A stretch of DNA of 64,000 bases, taken from the NCBI GenBank assembly GCA_947172415.1, contig OX359192.1:6806401-6870400 (forward strand). Direction: 5' to 3'. Made by a program: the position numbers and the translations under genes. Origin of the DNA: Chondrosia reniformis. Lineage: Eukaryota; Porifera; Demospongiae; Chondrillida; Chondrillidae. Below the pieces are notes generated by a model. The model was not told the DNA's origin. It did no database searches and was given only the letters and a program-made list of their open reading frames with translations. Shown piece by piece: positions 38,012-64,000 of this stretch; position 1 is the first letter of the stretch; every line of letters starts with the position of its first letter.

Positions 38012-39077
38012 ATGGCTGCTGAAAAGAAGCGAAACTTTTTAGAAGAATTGATTGAATCGATTTGGCAACCAGGGACAAATAAAGCTCTAATATGCGCAAT
38101 AAACATATCATTTACAATCTTAATTTCAGTTAATATATCACTTTTCTATGTATTTGGTTGGAGTATACACTTTCTAATCTTGCTAATGCTAACTATCATA
38201 GTCGCATTCTTAATCAATTGGTGAGCTACATTAAAATAAGTGCCTTTGTTTATGTACGAGTTACTGTATGTAATACTGCGCGTACCGGATCAGTAGATAT
38301 ATGTACTAATAATGAGACTTGCTATAATAATATATTCAATATGAACTATAAACTTTAACTGTTTGCTATTGTATATATGGAATGTATTTTTAATATAACA
38401 AAAAAGTAATATTTCATAAAGGCAGGAAATATTAATCACCTAATTGAAAGGTCACAGATCACTCATTTTGACAGATGCCCACTTCCTATCTTTTAAATCA
38501 ATGAAAAAAATCATTTTTGAAGCAGTCATGTGTTGCCAGCCTACTTCAGTTCATTTCCTAGAAATGTAGGGTATTTAGCTCATGTAATTAACCTCTTAGC
38601 ATGTGTATTGTAATATGGACCTGGTGGGGAATAGGTGTGTCCTATCAAATGTCTGTGACAACACTGTTTACTAAATGTCTCCTTTGATAGCTTGTTCATG
38701 GAATTTCAGGCTTTTTATATGTCACATAGTTTCTATAGACTACTTGAACTTAATTCAATGAGGTGTGACCAGGTGGGTGTTTTACAGAGTGTAATTTCAC
38801 CAGATTCCATCAAAAAAGCCTCTTTATTATAAACAGGTGCTTTATAAGCAGTGAAATCTTTAGCTGTTTATAGTACATAATATTTTACAAACCCTTGTTT
38901 ATCTGATACACATGGCTCGATTATTAATTTGATTATTCATATATAGTTCTATCTCCCAATAACATATGTATTAATATGAATCACACAATGTTTTGTATAA
39001 TATAATTTATAGGTTTATACTTGAATTATCAAAACAGAGTGGAGCTAACCATGAAGATGAAAAGAAACAGAATTAGT
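38012..39077 (+). CDS. Pkr1-like ER membrane protein (V-ATPase assembly factor family)
   Basis: Two exons, 38012-38220 and 39013-39077, join at TG|G to give about 90 residues. The product starts MAAEKKRNFLEELIESIWQPGT, then has two membrane helices (ALICAINISFTILISVNIS and IHFLILLMLTIIVAFLINWF) and a short polar tail ending EDEKKQN. Yeast Pkr1 has the same plan: F-x-x-L-x-x-S-I/V-x-PGT at the start, two helices, an IHF motif before the second helix and WF(I) at its end; it helps assemble the V-ATPase Vo sector in the ER. The assignment rests on this short pattern and matching length. The frame is also open upstream of the chosen ATG, but that part overlaps the SPTY2D1 start and is probably untranslated. 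Confidence 0.65.
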
Positions 39078-39209
39078 TAGACTTGATAAACTAAAAGTTT
39101 CTTTCACAAAAGTGAATATAAAATTAATGATATCATCATACATGGCGTATACACTATTTAAAATTAATGTGGTGATGTTAAGTTAAATACATATGCAAAA
39201 TCAATTATT

Positions 39210-41169
39210 TTAGCACCAAGTTTCCTCTGCTACTGGGTATGGGGGTAGCATTGCCCTGGGCTGTTGTGGTCTTGAATGGTGATGGTTGCCAACGTTAGCT
39301 GGAATGCAATGGGAAGTCTTCACTTTATTTGTTTTCCTCATTAATACTACAGCTGGGTCTTCAGATGAAGACACTTTCCTTGGCTTGTGGAGAACAAGGG
39401 TAGAGTCATCAGTCTCTTCTTGCGAAGGTTGGCTCAGTGTCAAGCGCATGGCCATCTGTTTTCCTATAAATTCAGGGCTACGTGTGTCTTCCAAGCCATT
39501 GGCATGTGGTTTGGTGTGGTTAGTGTTACCATTTGGATAAGAACTCTTGGGGCTTTGCTGCCTGTACTGGTGATTATGGGTAGCTCCCTGTTGCTGCTGG
39601 TGAGCCCTCCTGGCACGCTGATACCTGTCATAGTCAGATCCAACCAGACCTATGTAGGAAACAGGTTCCTGGGAAGAGGTGTTTGGCTGTGAAAGTGAAG
39701 TCTTGGATGAAGATGGCTGGGTGAGCACTCTGGGTGCTTTGGCCTGGTGAGTAAGCTGGCTTGGCCTTGCTTCAGGTTTCGGAGTTGGATGGAAATCAAA
39801 ATCTGATACACTTTCTGTTCCTGATATCTTGTTAATGGAAGAGAGAAAACCTATTCCAGAGGCAGGGCTCTTTGATGATTTTTTATTCTTCTTCACTTTT
39901 GGAGACACACTGGACTTTTTGCTGGTTGACTTACTGAGTGAATCAGACTTTGTCTTAGATTTAGCAGATTTGAGTGAGGAAAATTTAATCTGAGAATGGT
40001 CAGCCTTGACTGGTCCAACAAGAGTGCCCTTGTATTCAGATGACTTGGGTGAGGTACATTGGGTGAAATTGATGGACAAATTAGCTGGACTGCTACCTTG
40101 TCTTCTGTGCAGCTCTCTACCGCTCTTCCCTTTTGCTGGCTGCTGTTGCGCGATCGACGAACTGGGGACAGTAGGCCCTAGCTTATACTTGCCTATCTGG
40201 TTTACTGACGTGGGTGCTGAGGAGGTCTTCAGAGGGTTAGGTAACTTAGACAGTGGAAGCTGCTCGTTACTCATGTATCCGCTATCAGCAGACTGTAGGG
40301 ATGAAAATTGGAGCTCTCTAGAAGGGCTCCCGTTTTGATTCCTTGTTGGAGAAGTTCTTGGAGACTGAATCGCAGGTGAAGGCGCTAGATATTCCTTAGC
40401 CTGAACCCTACCCTGATTGTGTCCCTCCTTTTGGCTGCTAGATTCCGATACGTCTTTACCACTCGAGCTGGATATCCGTTTGAAGGCCGTCTTATCCTGA
40501 ATTTGCGAAGCAACATTTACGTCAGTCTGCCGCAAATCCTCTAAAATGTCGTCTATGCTCTCGTAAATGTGCTCCTTTCTGCGCCACCGCAAGTGCGACA
40601 TCTGTGGCTCGGACGACTGAGCTTTGCGTTGCCTAGATGCTTCGTCGCGCTTCTTCCGATATTCATTGAAGGACGCGAGCGTATCCCTCCTCTGGACGCT
40701 TGCGGCCGCCGGACCCTGCTGCTCGGAATCGCCGTAACTCGCGATATACGAATCTTGTGATAAAGCTAGCCCTTTCGACATTGCTGTTGGACTCCTGCTA
40801 CACTGTTCTTTTAATTTATCCTTTTTACCGTCTTCCTTAGAACTGCCCTCGGTTTGCTCGTATAGACTTTCCAGAGATTTTTTAACATCTATAAATTGTT
40901 GTAAGATCGCTTTATCCTTAGCTTTAAGGCGACCCTACAAAAGCGGAAGCATCAAAATATTATAGACTGAGGTGACAATGAATATACACGGACTTGATAT
41001 GTAAATTCAGAGGTCATATAGTTCACACCATTTCCTGTTCTATCCAGTCCACTGCAACCTTAATCTTTCCTACAGTGTGGGATTGACATCCGGAATCGTC
41101 ATCGAAAGAATCTACAACTTGAGGCTGTGATTGAATCTTTTCTGCACAAAATAAACTCGATGTCTGCAT
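39210..41169 (-). CDS. Disordered protein with short N-terminal coiled coil, LURAP-like
   Basis: Two exons, 41029-41169 and 39210-40934 (ATG|GGT junction), about 621 residues. I do not recognise a firm ortholog. Residues about 30-75 (KIKVAVDWIEQEMGRLKAKD, then ILQQFIDVKKSLESLYEQ) form a coiled coil that resembles the leucine-rich adaptor region of LURAP1/LURAP1L in pattern (QEM-x-x-L-x-x-x-D and ESI). The rest is low complexity: Ser/Thr/Pro and Lys rich, with EYRKKRDEASRQRKA, SIDDILEDLRQ, STSKKSSVSPKVKKNKKSSK and DYDRYQRARRAHQQQQ. It ends PPYPVAEETWC. The start at 41169 is the first ATG in the exon 1 frame after a stop; an upstream exon cannot be excluded. It is head to head with SLC35B3. Confidence 0.7.
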
Positions 41170-41429
41170 TGCTTCGTATTTCTGTCTGAGAATGGAAAGC
41201 ACTTGTCTGGCTTGACCGCAAAGTAAACACTTTTAGCGTGGAGTCCGATATAACCAGTGGTACTCGCAACACACACACAAATTGGGACTTCAACGTTAAC
41301 TCACTGTAGTAGATCAAGTTGAAACTTGGTATAAAGGAGAATTTAGCTTTAATCAAATGACGGGTCTAGGTCCGGTTTCGCGGTTAGCTACCGCCAAAAT
41401 CACTACTCGCGTGACTTTTAAAATGCCGG

Positions 41430-44400
41430 ATGGACTGGAAGTGCACAGGTGAAATGGCTACTCTAGAAAAAAGAAATGCTCTCCATTTGGGCAAGGGCGA
41501 TGTTACTCAAGAACTATACATCCTTGGTGTAGCTGTCCATTCTATGTCGCCAGTAGTTCAATTTATCTACTGTGTATCAGGAGTGATGTTTTTCTTCCTC
41601 CTATATGGATACATACAGGTAGGAATCACGTGATGCCACGGTTTTTGTGTATATAGATCATGATGTGCATGCATAGCAGATGGTATGGAATGTTATATTT
41701 ATGTACTTATTATCCTGTAGGAATGGATATTTAGGATCGAAGGATTCAAGCCGTTTGGCTGGTATTTAACCTTACTGCAATTTGGTTTTTACACTCTTTT
41801 TGGGACATTGGAAATGGGGCTATCAAACAATTGGAGCTACAGGTCAGTGTGTCTCTTGGATCTCATACAAATGCCGACCATTGAATGAAGTCAAGAGGCT
41901 GTGTTTGTGTATGGGTGGTACCCTGTATAAAATGAGGAATATTATATATACTCCATGTATTGTCTGTATTTAGTACAGATTCTGTTTGTACTTGAAATAG
42001 ATGAGTACAGAGTAAGAGATTCAGTTCAATTTTTATCAGGAAATTGGTTGGCTTCATTAGTTAAATTGAAATTATTAAGAAACCCAATTTCTCAAAATTA
42101 ATCTATTACTTGGATATGTCTTCTAATGTAGTCTCTTGTTGTCTGGTACCAAATCCTAGTAATTTCTATCAAATTTGTAAGTAGTTGGGAGTGCCAACAA
42201 ATATATTACCACACCAGACTATCCCCTTTTGTATTCAACCTATGCTTGATTATCTGTTCACTGCTTGAACAATGCTTGTCTAAGTGGATCAAAGCCTCCT
42301 TTACTACGCTCTGATGTCACTCAAAATATCCTAAGTGTACTCATTTGCTAGGACTGTTGCCGTGGTAACATGGACAAATGTTTCTTCACCTTTAGGACAG
42401 CATTGTCCTTTTCCATTTAAGTCCTCAGTTGATGTAATTTAATCAGTATCACCTTTAGATAGCCAGTAAGCAGATTACGTGTCCCATGTAATATATTTCA
42501 TAATTTTTGAAGCATGAAATCCATTTTTAGCTTAATTAAATCTCTCTTTGTGAACAGTTAGTGGGTAGAATGTTTGTAGATGTAAACAGGGTCTGGTATT
42601 GTAGACTTTCCTAAGTATAAAATTAGACTAATGCAATTGTGAGAATATTGTATGGAAAAAATGTCATTTGCAAGACTTTACAGTATATAGCATATTTTAT
42701 TTTAGTGATTTCAATTCCCTCTTTAAGGATTCCTTTCCGGGTCTACATCTTGTTGGCTTTCCTTACAGTGAGTACAATGGGACTCTCCAATACATCACTC
42801 GGTTACCTCAACTACCCTACTCAGGTACACGTGGTACATGTATATGTATCTTGTGTTGCAGTGGCTCGGGAAATAAAGATTTACTCTCATCACAACGCAC
42901 AAATAATCCCAATCATAGTATGTTATAAATGTGTGAAAACAGTATCTACTGTACTTGTGTACTTTATGTATTCAGAGGATGAGCCGTCATATATTGTGAT
43001 GTTTTTATGTGTTTCAGTTTAGCTGTTCTCTTCATTTTAAAAAGGTCTACTTTAGGTGTTGGCTTGTGAACCAGATCAGATTACATGTCCTTTAGGACTT
43101 CTTGGCCAATCAGTAACTTGTGTACCCATTGAACAAACCTTTATGTTAACCGGAAGAAGAAAATGTGTGGCTAAAAGCTTCGATTAGCGTATTTTTGTTA
43201 TTATCACAAGGTTACCTTTTGAGACTCCTCCACTGTTAGCCACATTACGTCACTGATCTCACTACCATATATGGTAACCAATATTAGGTTGCTATGGAAA
43301 CTGCTGGTTTAAGGTTGATGCTCTCCTTGAGGGAGTATATTGTATTGACTGGGTACTTGTTTCAAAAACTATGAGAGAAGAATGTGTAATTTTACAGTTT
43401 GTGGAGGTGTTTTCAGATAATAAAATGATAGTTTTCATTAAGTTGACCTGATATGTAACTGCATACATATGAGTGAATGATATTTACGCATGCATCTTAT
43501 ATGATATATCTACCAACATTCCATGTAAAGTACGTGCAGAAATATACTAATGTGAATATTGTTTAGAGATAAGGGGTGGGGTGTTTGTATGTACAAGGAC
43601 CTAATATGTGTCAACCAGCAGATACCTCGAGCTATCATTGGAGATTGAGAGCTAGTTATGAGTGATTTGTACAATTTGAAAGAAGTGTCTCTACAGTTTT
43701 GAAGCACCCTACTGTGTTGTATTTTCATTCTTATTCATTGTATGGTTTATTGACCAAGTATCATATTTACGGTACAGTATACTGAATGGTAATGTTACAA
43801 TTGCTTCTGGTTGCAGAGACATTATTTGCATGAAGCACCTTACAAGTGATGTAATTATACTCAGGTTATTTCATTGTCACTATGAAGGTATTCCTTTAGT
43901 GATATGAAGCAGTTTTGTGTTTTGTACTGTTTGTGTTTCCTGTATATTGGTGTCATCTACTCTGTCTCATAATTTTACAAACAGATACTTACTATAGATA
44001 GCCGCTTGTATTAGATTTCATGAGAAGGTCACGAAATATTCAGTTACAGGTATTCAGTTAACAAGGTGGTGCCGTCACGCAGCAATGGTTGAGGGAATTA
44101 GCTATGTTGGTCTTACCACAGTATAGCCTTATATAGCCTTACTACAGTATATATAGCCTTACTATAGGTACACCTTGAACCTTCAACTGAGTGAAAGTAC
44201 AGGCTAACCTTATTTGCAGAAATGTGAAGTTGTAATGTAAATGGAGGAGGAGTGTGATGTGGTTTCTATAATGACAATCCAATAATTGTAAATTGTAAAG
44301 CTTCCTGGCTATCTCTGGCTTGCTAATTGAACACTTGTAAAACTTAATTGAAAAGTAGAAAGGTCGTTATCCTTTAGATGAATATCTGCGAAGGGGGAAA

Positions 44401-47400
44401 TGGGCTAATGGTTGCTTTGTTCTGGCTTAATTAGATTTCCATAGTTCTGGAGAGGGAATGGACAGAGAAACATTACTGAATTGTAGTTTGTGAGTGGAGC
44501 TTCTGATTGGCTCATAACCAGTCTAGTTCTAAGTAACCAGATCGTTCCACTTTACACAATTGTGTGAAATTATTGTGGTTTGTTATCAGTTAATAATTTT
44601 ACCATATAGGAAAACATGATGATGTACATCGAGTTTGGTATTGTCAGAGAATCCCTGTATTTCTGAAATACCTGTCAAGTACATAACTATATTATACTCT
44701 TATTCTTCAGTGTCGTTAGTGAGAATGTGTTACTTCACGCCCAACTGGAGACAATGTTTTAAATATGTATTTACCTACTTTAATTGTATGTGTATGAATT
44801 GTATAGGCTTCATATGTATTATTTGAGTGAGGTATAGAAGTATACCATCTCTGTTTAATTGATCATACAGGTTTTTACTTTTCATATTTAAGAAATTTTA
44901 TTTTATTTTTATTTCCTGTGTTTGTAATTCTAAATTATGTTATTTTGTCACAAAAGATGATTTGATTGTGATACATTCAGTGATGTACACTGTGGTCGGG
45001 AAACTGAAATATATTTAGTCTAAGATCACCTTATCTGTTGTAATGTTACCACAAAATGTATGGAGAATTGCTGGCTTGGCAAGTGGAATTCCTTTTGTAA
45101 GCACCATTCAAGCTTGTATCCTGCAAGGATACTCAATACCTCATATTGTATTGGTTGGAATTGTTTCCTGATTATATCATTTTCCCAATGTGTTGTGGTT
45201 GGAAGGTCGCCCACTCATCTGTTAACACATTATACATAGTCCACTGCTGACACAGCAAATATTCCACCTGCACTCTTTCCATTTACATAAAGTAGATATT
45301 TTACATAAAGTCCTCTAGTAACTAACCTTCAGGGATAATGCCTAAATTATGTAATTATTAATGACTGATTAAATGACAAGTCTAACCATATGTCCGTTCA
45401 GAAAGTAGCTTTGATGATATAAAGAGATAATTCTACAAAGAAGCCTCAGCTGTGATGTGTAGATTACCAAAGGAATCTTCCTTGAGTGGCTGTTCCAATG
45501 CAGTCCCTTAGGAGTTTATCTGGCTTACCACCAGACTGTCTCAACTGGGAACCCAATTTGTGTGATGCTAGTGAGTGATGAAGGCAGCGTAGAGGAGTAC
45601 TTCAACCTAAATACAAATCTGAATACTTTACATATTGAGTCATATTGAAATGAGAATGGAGTGATACTACAATGTGTGTACATACGTATGTATTGCTTGA
45701 ATCTTGCAAGAATGGCTGCACTTTCTTGTTATATTGCATCAGAGAAATGTGTAAAAGGTTTCTATGTAAACAGCGCTATACATGCTTGATGCAGTAACTA
45801 TTAATTCATATCTTGTTCATGCTATCTTGCAGTGGAGTTGAAAATGGGTGTTGTTACTAATAGTTAATGGCCTTGTAATGGTTATCTGAAGATTACTTAG
45901 GTAAAACTCATTTGTGTCCATCCCTAATTTCACTTTTAACATTACATTTATAAGTAATACTTATCAGCAGAGAAGTAAGATTTGAGCCTCCATCACTTGC
46001 ATGAACCCGCCTCTCTTTCACCTTATTTAGTTGAGGAAGACTTACAAGTATGAATCTTTTAAGATTTCAGTTAACTGAAATTTTATGCAATATGAATGTT
46101 TCTATGAATATTCTAATAATATGTAAATGTCTAAGTGTACTCTATCCCCATTCTGTGGTGAGATAATAGGTGCTACTGCACTCTTTATTAATTTAGTTTT
46201 TTTGCTGATTTGCCTCATTAACTTGTGCTCAAATATATTTAGGGGCTTTCTTTCTCAGAAACCTTTGGCCTATATCCTAAGAATCTTAAAATTTCCAGTA
46301 GCCATACAGTCTGACCACTTGAGATGGTCTAGCTGTCAGAATACAACTGTATAAAGGTTTGATTACCTGTTCAATAGTATCAGGAAGTGTACCAATGTAT
46401 AACTATACCATACTCTGTGTATATACATGTACATGTAACATTACAATAGGAAGGAGGAAGCCTGATAAGTGACTGGTTCATGAATTATTTACAAAACCAT
46501 TTTATAAGAGTGCTTTAGGGTATGCCTAAAGTCATATACCCTAGATTATGTTTTCTTTTGCATAAGGGATTTATATGTTTTGTGCTGTACATGCTGTAGT
46601 GTTATATCCTATCATATCCTTTCTGAAATTGATTGATTGATTAATTGTTTTCTTAGTAGTAAAGATGATCTTGCTGACTTTTTCACATTTATGTAGTCTG
46701 AAACTGATTACAGATTCTCTTTTTGATTTTATCATTCAGTACGTACTTTTCAGGTACTACATGAAAGGGGTCAGACTTTAAACAGTATCATTGAATTGTA
46801 ATTTTTAAACAGAAATACATACAATATTATGAATGGAGTCTCAAGACAACCTACTCCTACGGGCAGAACCTCTCTAGTCCAACAGGTAGACCCCTCTAGT
46901 CCAACAGGTGGACCCCTCTAGTCCAACAGGTGGACCCCTCTAGTCCAACAGGTAGACCCCTCTAGTCCAACAGGTGGACCCCTCTAGTCCAACAGGTGGA
47001 CCCCTCTAGTCCAACAGGTAGACCCCTCTAGTCCAACAGGTGGACCCCTCTAGTCCAACAGGTAGACCCCTCTAGTCCAACAGGTAGTCCCCTCTAGTCC
47101 AACAGGTAGACCCCTCTAGTTCAACAGGTAGTCCCCTCTAGTCCAACAGGTGGACCCCTCTAGTCCAACAGGTGGACCCCTCTAGTCCAACAGGTGGACC
47201 CCTCTAGTCCAACAGGTAGTCCCCTCTAGTCCAACAGGTGGACCCCTCTAGTCCAACAGGTAGACCCCTCTAGTCCAACAGGTAGACCCCTCTAGTCCAA
47301 CAGGTAGTCCCCTCTAGTCCAACAGGTGGACCCTTTCAATAGCAGCATGCAGGTGGTTAGGTAATTGTTTGCTGTTTTGTAACCTTGTTAGGATTTGGTT

Positions 47401-49782
47401 AATGAATGGTCTATTACCATTCTATTAAGCACACACTGGTCATGTCATGGTTGTAGTTCATGGTAAATGTTGTTTATGCTCCAACAGGTAATCTTTAAGA
47501 GCTGTAAACTGATACCTGTTATGGTTGGTGGTGTTCTGCTCCAAGGTGAGTCTGACAGCTAATGAGTCATATAAAGCTGTCTGAATTGAACATAAATAAA
47601 AGTAGATCTAACCTTAATTATCACTTTACTGATAAAGAACAAATGGAACTATTAAAGTGGCTTACACTGGCACTATGTTGGAGTGCTGAATATTGTGTCT
47701 AGACCTGTTTAACCTGTGATGGTATATAGTCACTGCAGCAGCCCTTTGTTTATGGGATGTCATTCTTTGGGCTTCCTACAATAGAGACAGACCTTGAGCT
47801 ATTGAGAGAGACTGATCTGTGATGCGGCCATCTTTTGTATGATTTACTTCTAGATTCTCTGTCCTGTATCTCTACAACTACAAGAAGCCATAAACACTCC
47901 CTATGTTACCTCTCCATACAGGTAAGAAGTATGTTCTCCTTGACTACCTCTCTGTTGCATGCATGTCTGTTGGATTGGTGATGTTCACACTAGCTGATAG
48001 CCAAGTGCAGCCCAGTTTTGACCTGTTTGGTGAGTCTACCCGGCCACTTCATTTAGCCTATGTATGCTTGCACACTGAATGGAATGCTTACGTGTGTAGT
48101 AATAATGTATACAGTGCAGGTTTTCCAATTCCCAAAAGAGTATCCAAATGTAGGAAAATTGAGGGATTGTGTACTTTTAAAAAGGTTTCTTTGGAATTTA
48201 ATTAAGGGAAGTTTAACAGTAGTCCATACTGTAAGGATGTACATACAGTGTAAGGGACAGTATAGAAGACACATACCTAACCTACTACAGTGTTAGATAT
48301 GGGAGTCGTCAGCTCTACCTTTAGCCATTGTGCTCTTACACATTTCCTACTAAACTGGAGTGGGTCATGAAGAGCATGAAGAGATACCGTTGTACTTGAT
48401 GGACATACACTGTCTGTCTTAGGTGTGCTCCTCATATCTTTGGCACTGTGTGCTGATGCCGTTATTGGCAATGTACAAGAGAAGACGATAAAGGATCATT
48501 CTGCAACTAATACTGAAGTTGTAGGTGTGCATGTACTACATATGTATTTATATAAATAGACTAGCTATTACTTCTATAGTGAATAAGAATCACCATGTCA
48601 ATCATTCATTGACTGTATTATGTCAATCATTCATTGGCTGTATTGTGTCAATCATTCATTGACTGTATTATGTCAATCTGTGTCAATCATTCATTGACTG
48701 TATTGTGTCAATCATTCATTGGCTGTATTGTGTCACTGACTGATATGCTTTTGTTTGATAACATGGTTTTATGTACATGGCTGCCGACTTGTGCAATGGT
48801 CCTTTCAGCCATTCTTGTAGTGTTTTTGACAATCCATGCTTATCTCTCAATATATATACGTACAACCTCTCATGTACAATATTATTATTGTATGCTGTAT
48901 TTTACTGTATACGTACTAATGAATTGCTCCTGACATTAGGTGAATGTATGATTGATTTCTGTAGGTGTTGTTTTCGTATGGAATAGGGTTTGTGTACATA
49001 CTCCTCGGACTTGCTGCTTGGGGTGGTCTATCACCTGCCTACCACTTCTGTAAACAGGTAGGACAAGCTGATAGAAAGCTTTGAGTAGACCAAGATATAC
49101 GTACATGCATACAATATAGACTCCCAGGGTTACTGATGAAGGACTGGAGTTCCCAGAAATAGCTGTCTGACCCAGTGGAGAAAAAGAAAGAAAATTAAGA
49201 ACTGTATCCTCATCCAAAGCTCTATAATTTGTGTTTACTGTAGTCATGGGGTTAGGAAAGGTGATATTTCTGTGATGTTCCCTTCTACTATAGCATGCTA
49301 TTCAAGTCTATGGTGGCGTGTTTGTATTCTCCATCACTGGATACATCGGAATCAACTTTGTGTTGGCCCTTGTTAGGCTCTTTGGGGCGTTACTGGCTGT
49401 CACAAGTTAGTAGTTAACTTGCACAATGCACCCTCTAGCTGTTAGCTTAAATCAGTACTTGTAGTTTTTATTTTGACAATGCTAATGTAAAAAAAGTTCT
49501 AATTTTCTGTAGTAACTACCTTTCGAAAAGCAGTAACGATGGTAATTTCATTCATTGTCTTCACAAAGCCCTTTACTATGAAGTAAGTCAATCTCAATGA
49601 GTCCAATGTTACATGTTGATTCTCATATCTTATTGCTCTTTAGTTATGTCTATGCAGGAAGCATTGTTCTGTTTGGCATTCTGTTGAATGTTTACAGGAA
49701 GAACCCGGATAAAGTGAACAATCTTATGACATGTTGTTTCAGTAAAACGAAAGTTTTAAAACAACCTTCAGAAATTGTGTAA
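41430..49782 (+). CDS. SLC35B3: Golgi PAPS transporter SLC35B3-like
   Basis: Nucleotide-sugar-type antiporter that brings the sulfate donor PAPS into the Golgi for sulfation of glycans. Ten exons: 41430-41618, 41721-41842, 42728-42824, 47488-47545, 47922-48029, 48423-48520, 48965-49057, 49294-49405, 49513-49582, 49644-49782; 361 residues in one frame. Typical signatures: FRIEGFKPFGWYLTLLQFGF, FLTVSTMGLSNTSLGYLNYP, TQVIFKSCKLIPVMVGGVLL, LISLALCADAVIGNVQEKTI, FSYGIGFVYILLGLAAWGGL, TGYIGINFVLALVRLFGALL and FIVFTKPFTM. Roughly ten membrane helices. The IFKSCKLIPVM motif and length favour SLC35B3 (PAPST2) over SLC35B2. One intron (42825-47487) is 4.7 kb, far longer than any other here, and holds a 22-bp minisatellite just upstream of exon 4. 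Confidence 0.95.
42825..46860. other. Long unique part of the 4.7-kb SLC35B3 intron
   Basis: About 4 kb of AT-rich sequence without a supported gene, RNA or repeat array on either strand. Scattered TACGTA/ACGTAC words and short AT-rich runs only. It could hold enhancers or an unrecognised non-coding RNA. Confidence 0.4.
46868..47335. repeat. Minisatellite, 22-bp unit, about 21 copies, in SLC35B3 intron 3
   Basis: Units of CCCCTCTAGTCCAACAGGTG plus GA, with AGA and AGT variants. Each unit contains TCCAACAGGT, and the real acceptor of exon 4, about 150 bp downstream, reads CTCCAACAG|GTAATC, nearly the same word. Confidence 0.97.
48596..48738. repeat. Short tandem repeat of about 25 bp in SLC35B3 intron 6
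   Basis: Five or so copies of TGTCAATCATTCATTGACTG plus TATTA/TATTG, with GGCTG variants and one broken unit. Confidence 0.9.
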
Positions 49783-50012
49783 TAATTTTAGTACGAATAC
49801 TATTAAATTTTCGTGTTGCGCCAAGCGGTATAGCTGGTAAGGTTCTAGATTCCATATTTTCAATTCGATGTTGGTATGAAAATTCATTCACACTCCTACG
49901 CTGAAGAAGAATTCCATTCTCTTTATTTGCATCTGTAACTTCGCATTAGAACTGTACTCTCTCTTGCGAACAAAGAAGCGAAAAGTTTCAGGCAAGGGTT
50001 CTATGTTATGTT

Positions 50013-63908
<13,896 letters not shown>

Positions 63909-64000
63909 GTTAGCTATTAGCTGTTCTAAAATGTTGCAGTGTATGGAAGGTACGTATATGAAAACACTTTAAAAATATCTATCCTTGTGAACCATATAAA

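Noticed and set aside
42639-43022. Two overlapping frames of 86 and 127 codons in SLC35B3
   Set aside because: One frame partly coincides with SLC35B3 exon 3; the remainder is intron read-through.
49818-49880. tRNA-like stretch (AAGCGGTATAGCTGGTAAGGTTC)
   Set aside because: The possible A box lacks key bases and the GGTTC box follows it by about ten bases instead of the normal 30 or more; no cloverleaf can be drawn.

Overview
The window looks like nuclear DNA of an early-branching animal with a compact genome; a demosponge is my best guess from gene content, density and intron style, but no feature here is diagnostic of a phylum. The genes are split by many short introns (GT-AG, a few GC-AG), spacing between genes is often only 60-600 bp, introns and intergenic DNA are AT-rich, and tandem minisatellites fill many introns. 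The proteins are typical animal ones: class II HDAC, PDCD10, type I PKA regulatory subunit, two MAP2Ks, Mahogunin-type RING ligase, TTLL9, G-gamma subunits, U2AF65 and SMG1.

Layout from left to right: 5' part of an HDAC6/10-like gene (-), two tandem intronless PDCD10 paralogs (-), PKA-RI (+), UQCRC2 (-), an MKK3/6-like and an MKK4-like kinase in tandem (-), THUMPD3 (+), MGRN1/RNF157 (-), COX11 (-), an intron-poor 31-repeat ankyrin protein (+), TTLL9 (-), two tandem G-gamma genes missed by simple ORF finding because each is split in two short exons (-), U2AF2 (+), SPTY2D1 (-), a Pkr1-like small membrane protein (+), a disordered LURAP-like protein (-), SLC35B3 (+), and the first 33 exons of SMG1 (+), which leaves the window just before its kinase domain.

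I rebuilt exons by hand from splice signals and alignment to remembered protein families. For UQCRC2, both MAP2Ks, MGRN1, COX11, U2AF2, SPTY2D1, SLC35B3, TTLL9 and PKA-RI the joined exons keep an open frame to a single stop and give family-like lengths, so these models are firm; individual exon edges may be off by a base or two.

Themes: several head-to-head gene pairs share promoters of about 60-260 bp (MKK4-like/THUMPD3, G-gamma/U2AF2, SPTY2D1/Pkr1, PDCD10/PKA-RI, LURAP-like/SLC35B3); three signalling families occur as tandem duplicates (PDCD10, MAP2K, G-gamma); and at least seven large minisatellite arrays (20-42 bp units) sit inside introns, some built from units that resemble the adjacent splice site. 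The 685-codon open frame at 51.1-53.2 kb is one such array inside an SMG1 intron, not a protein.
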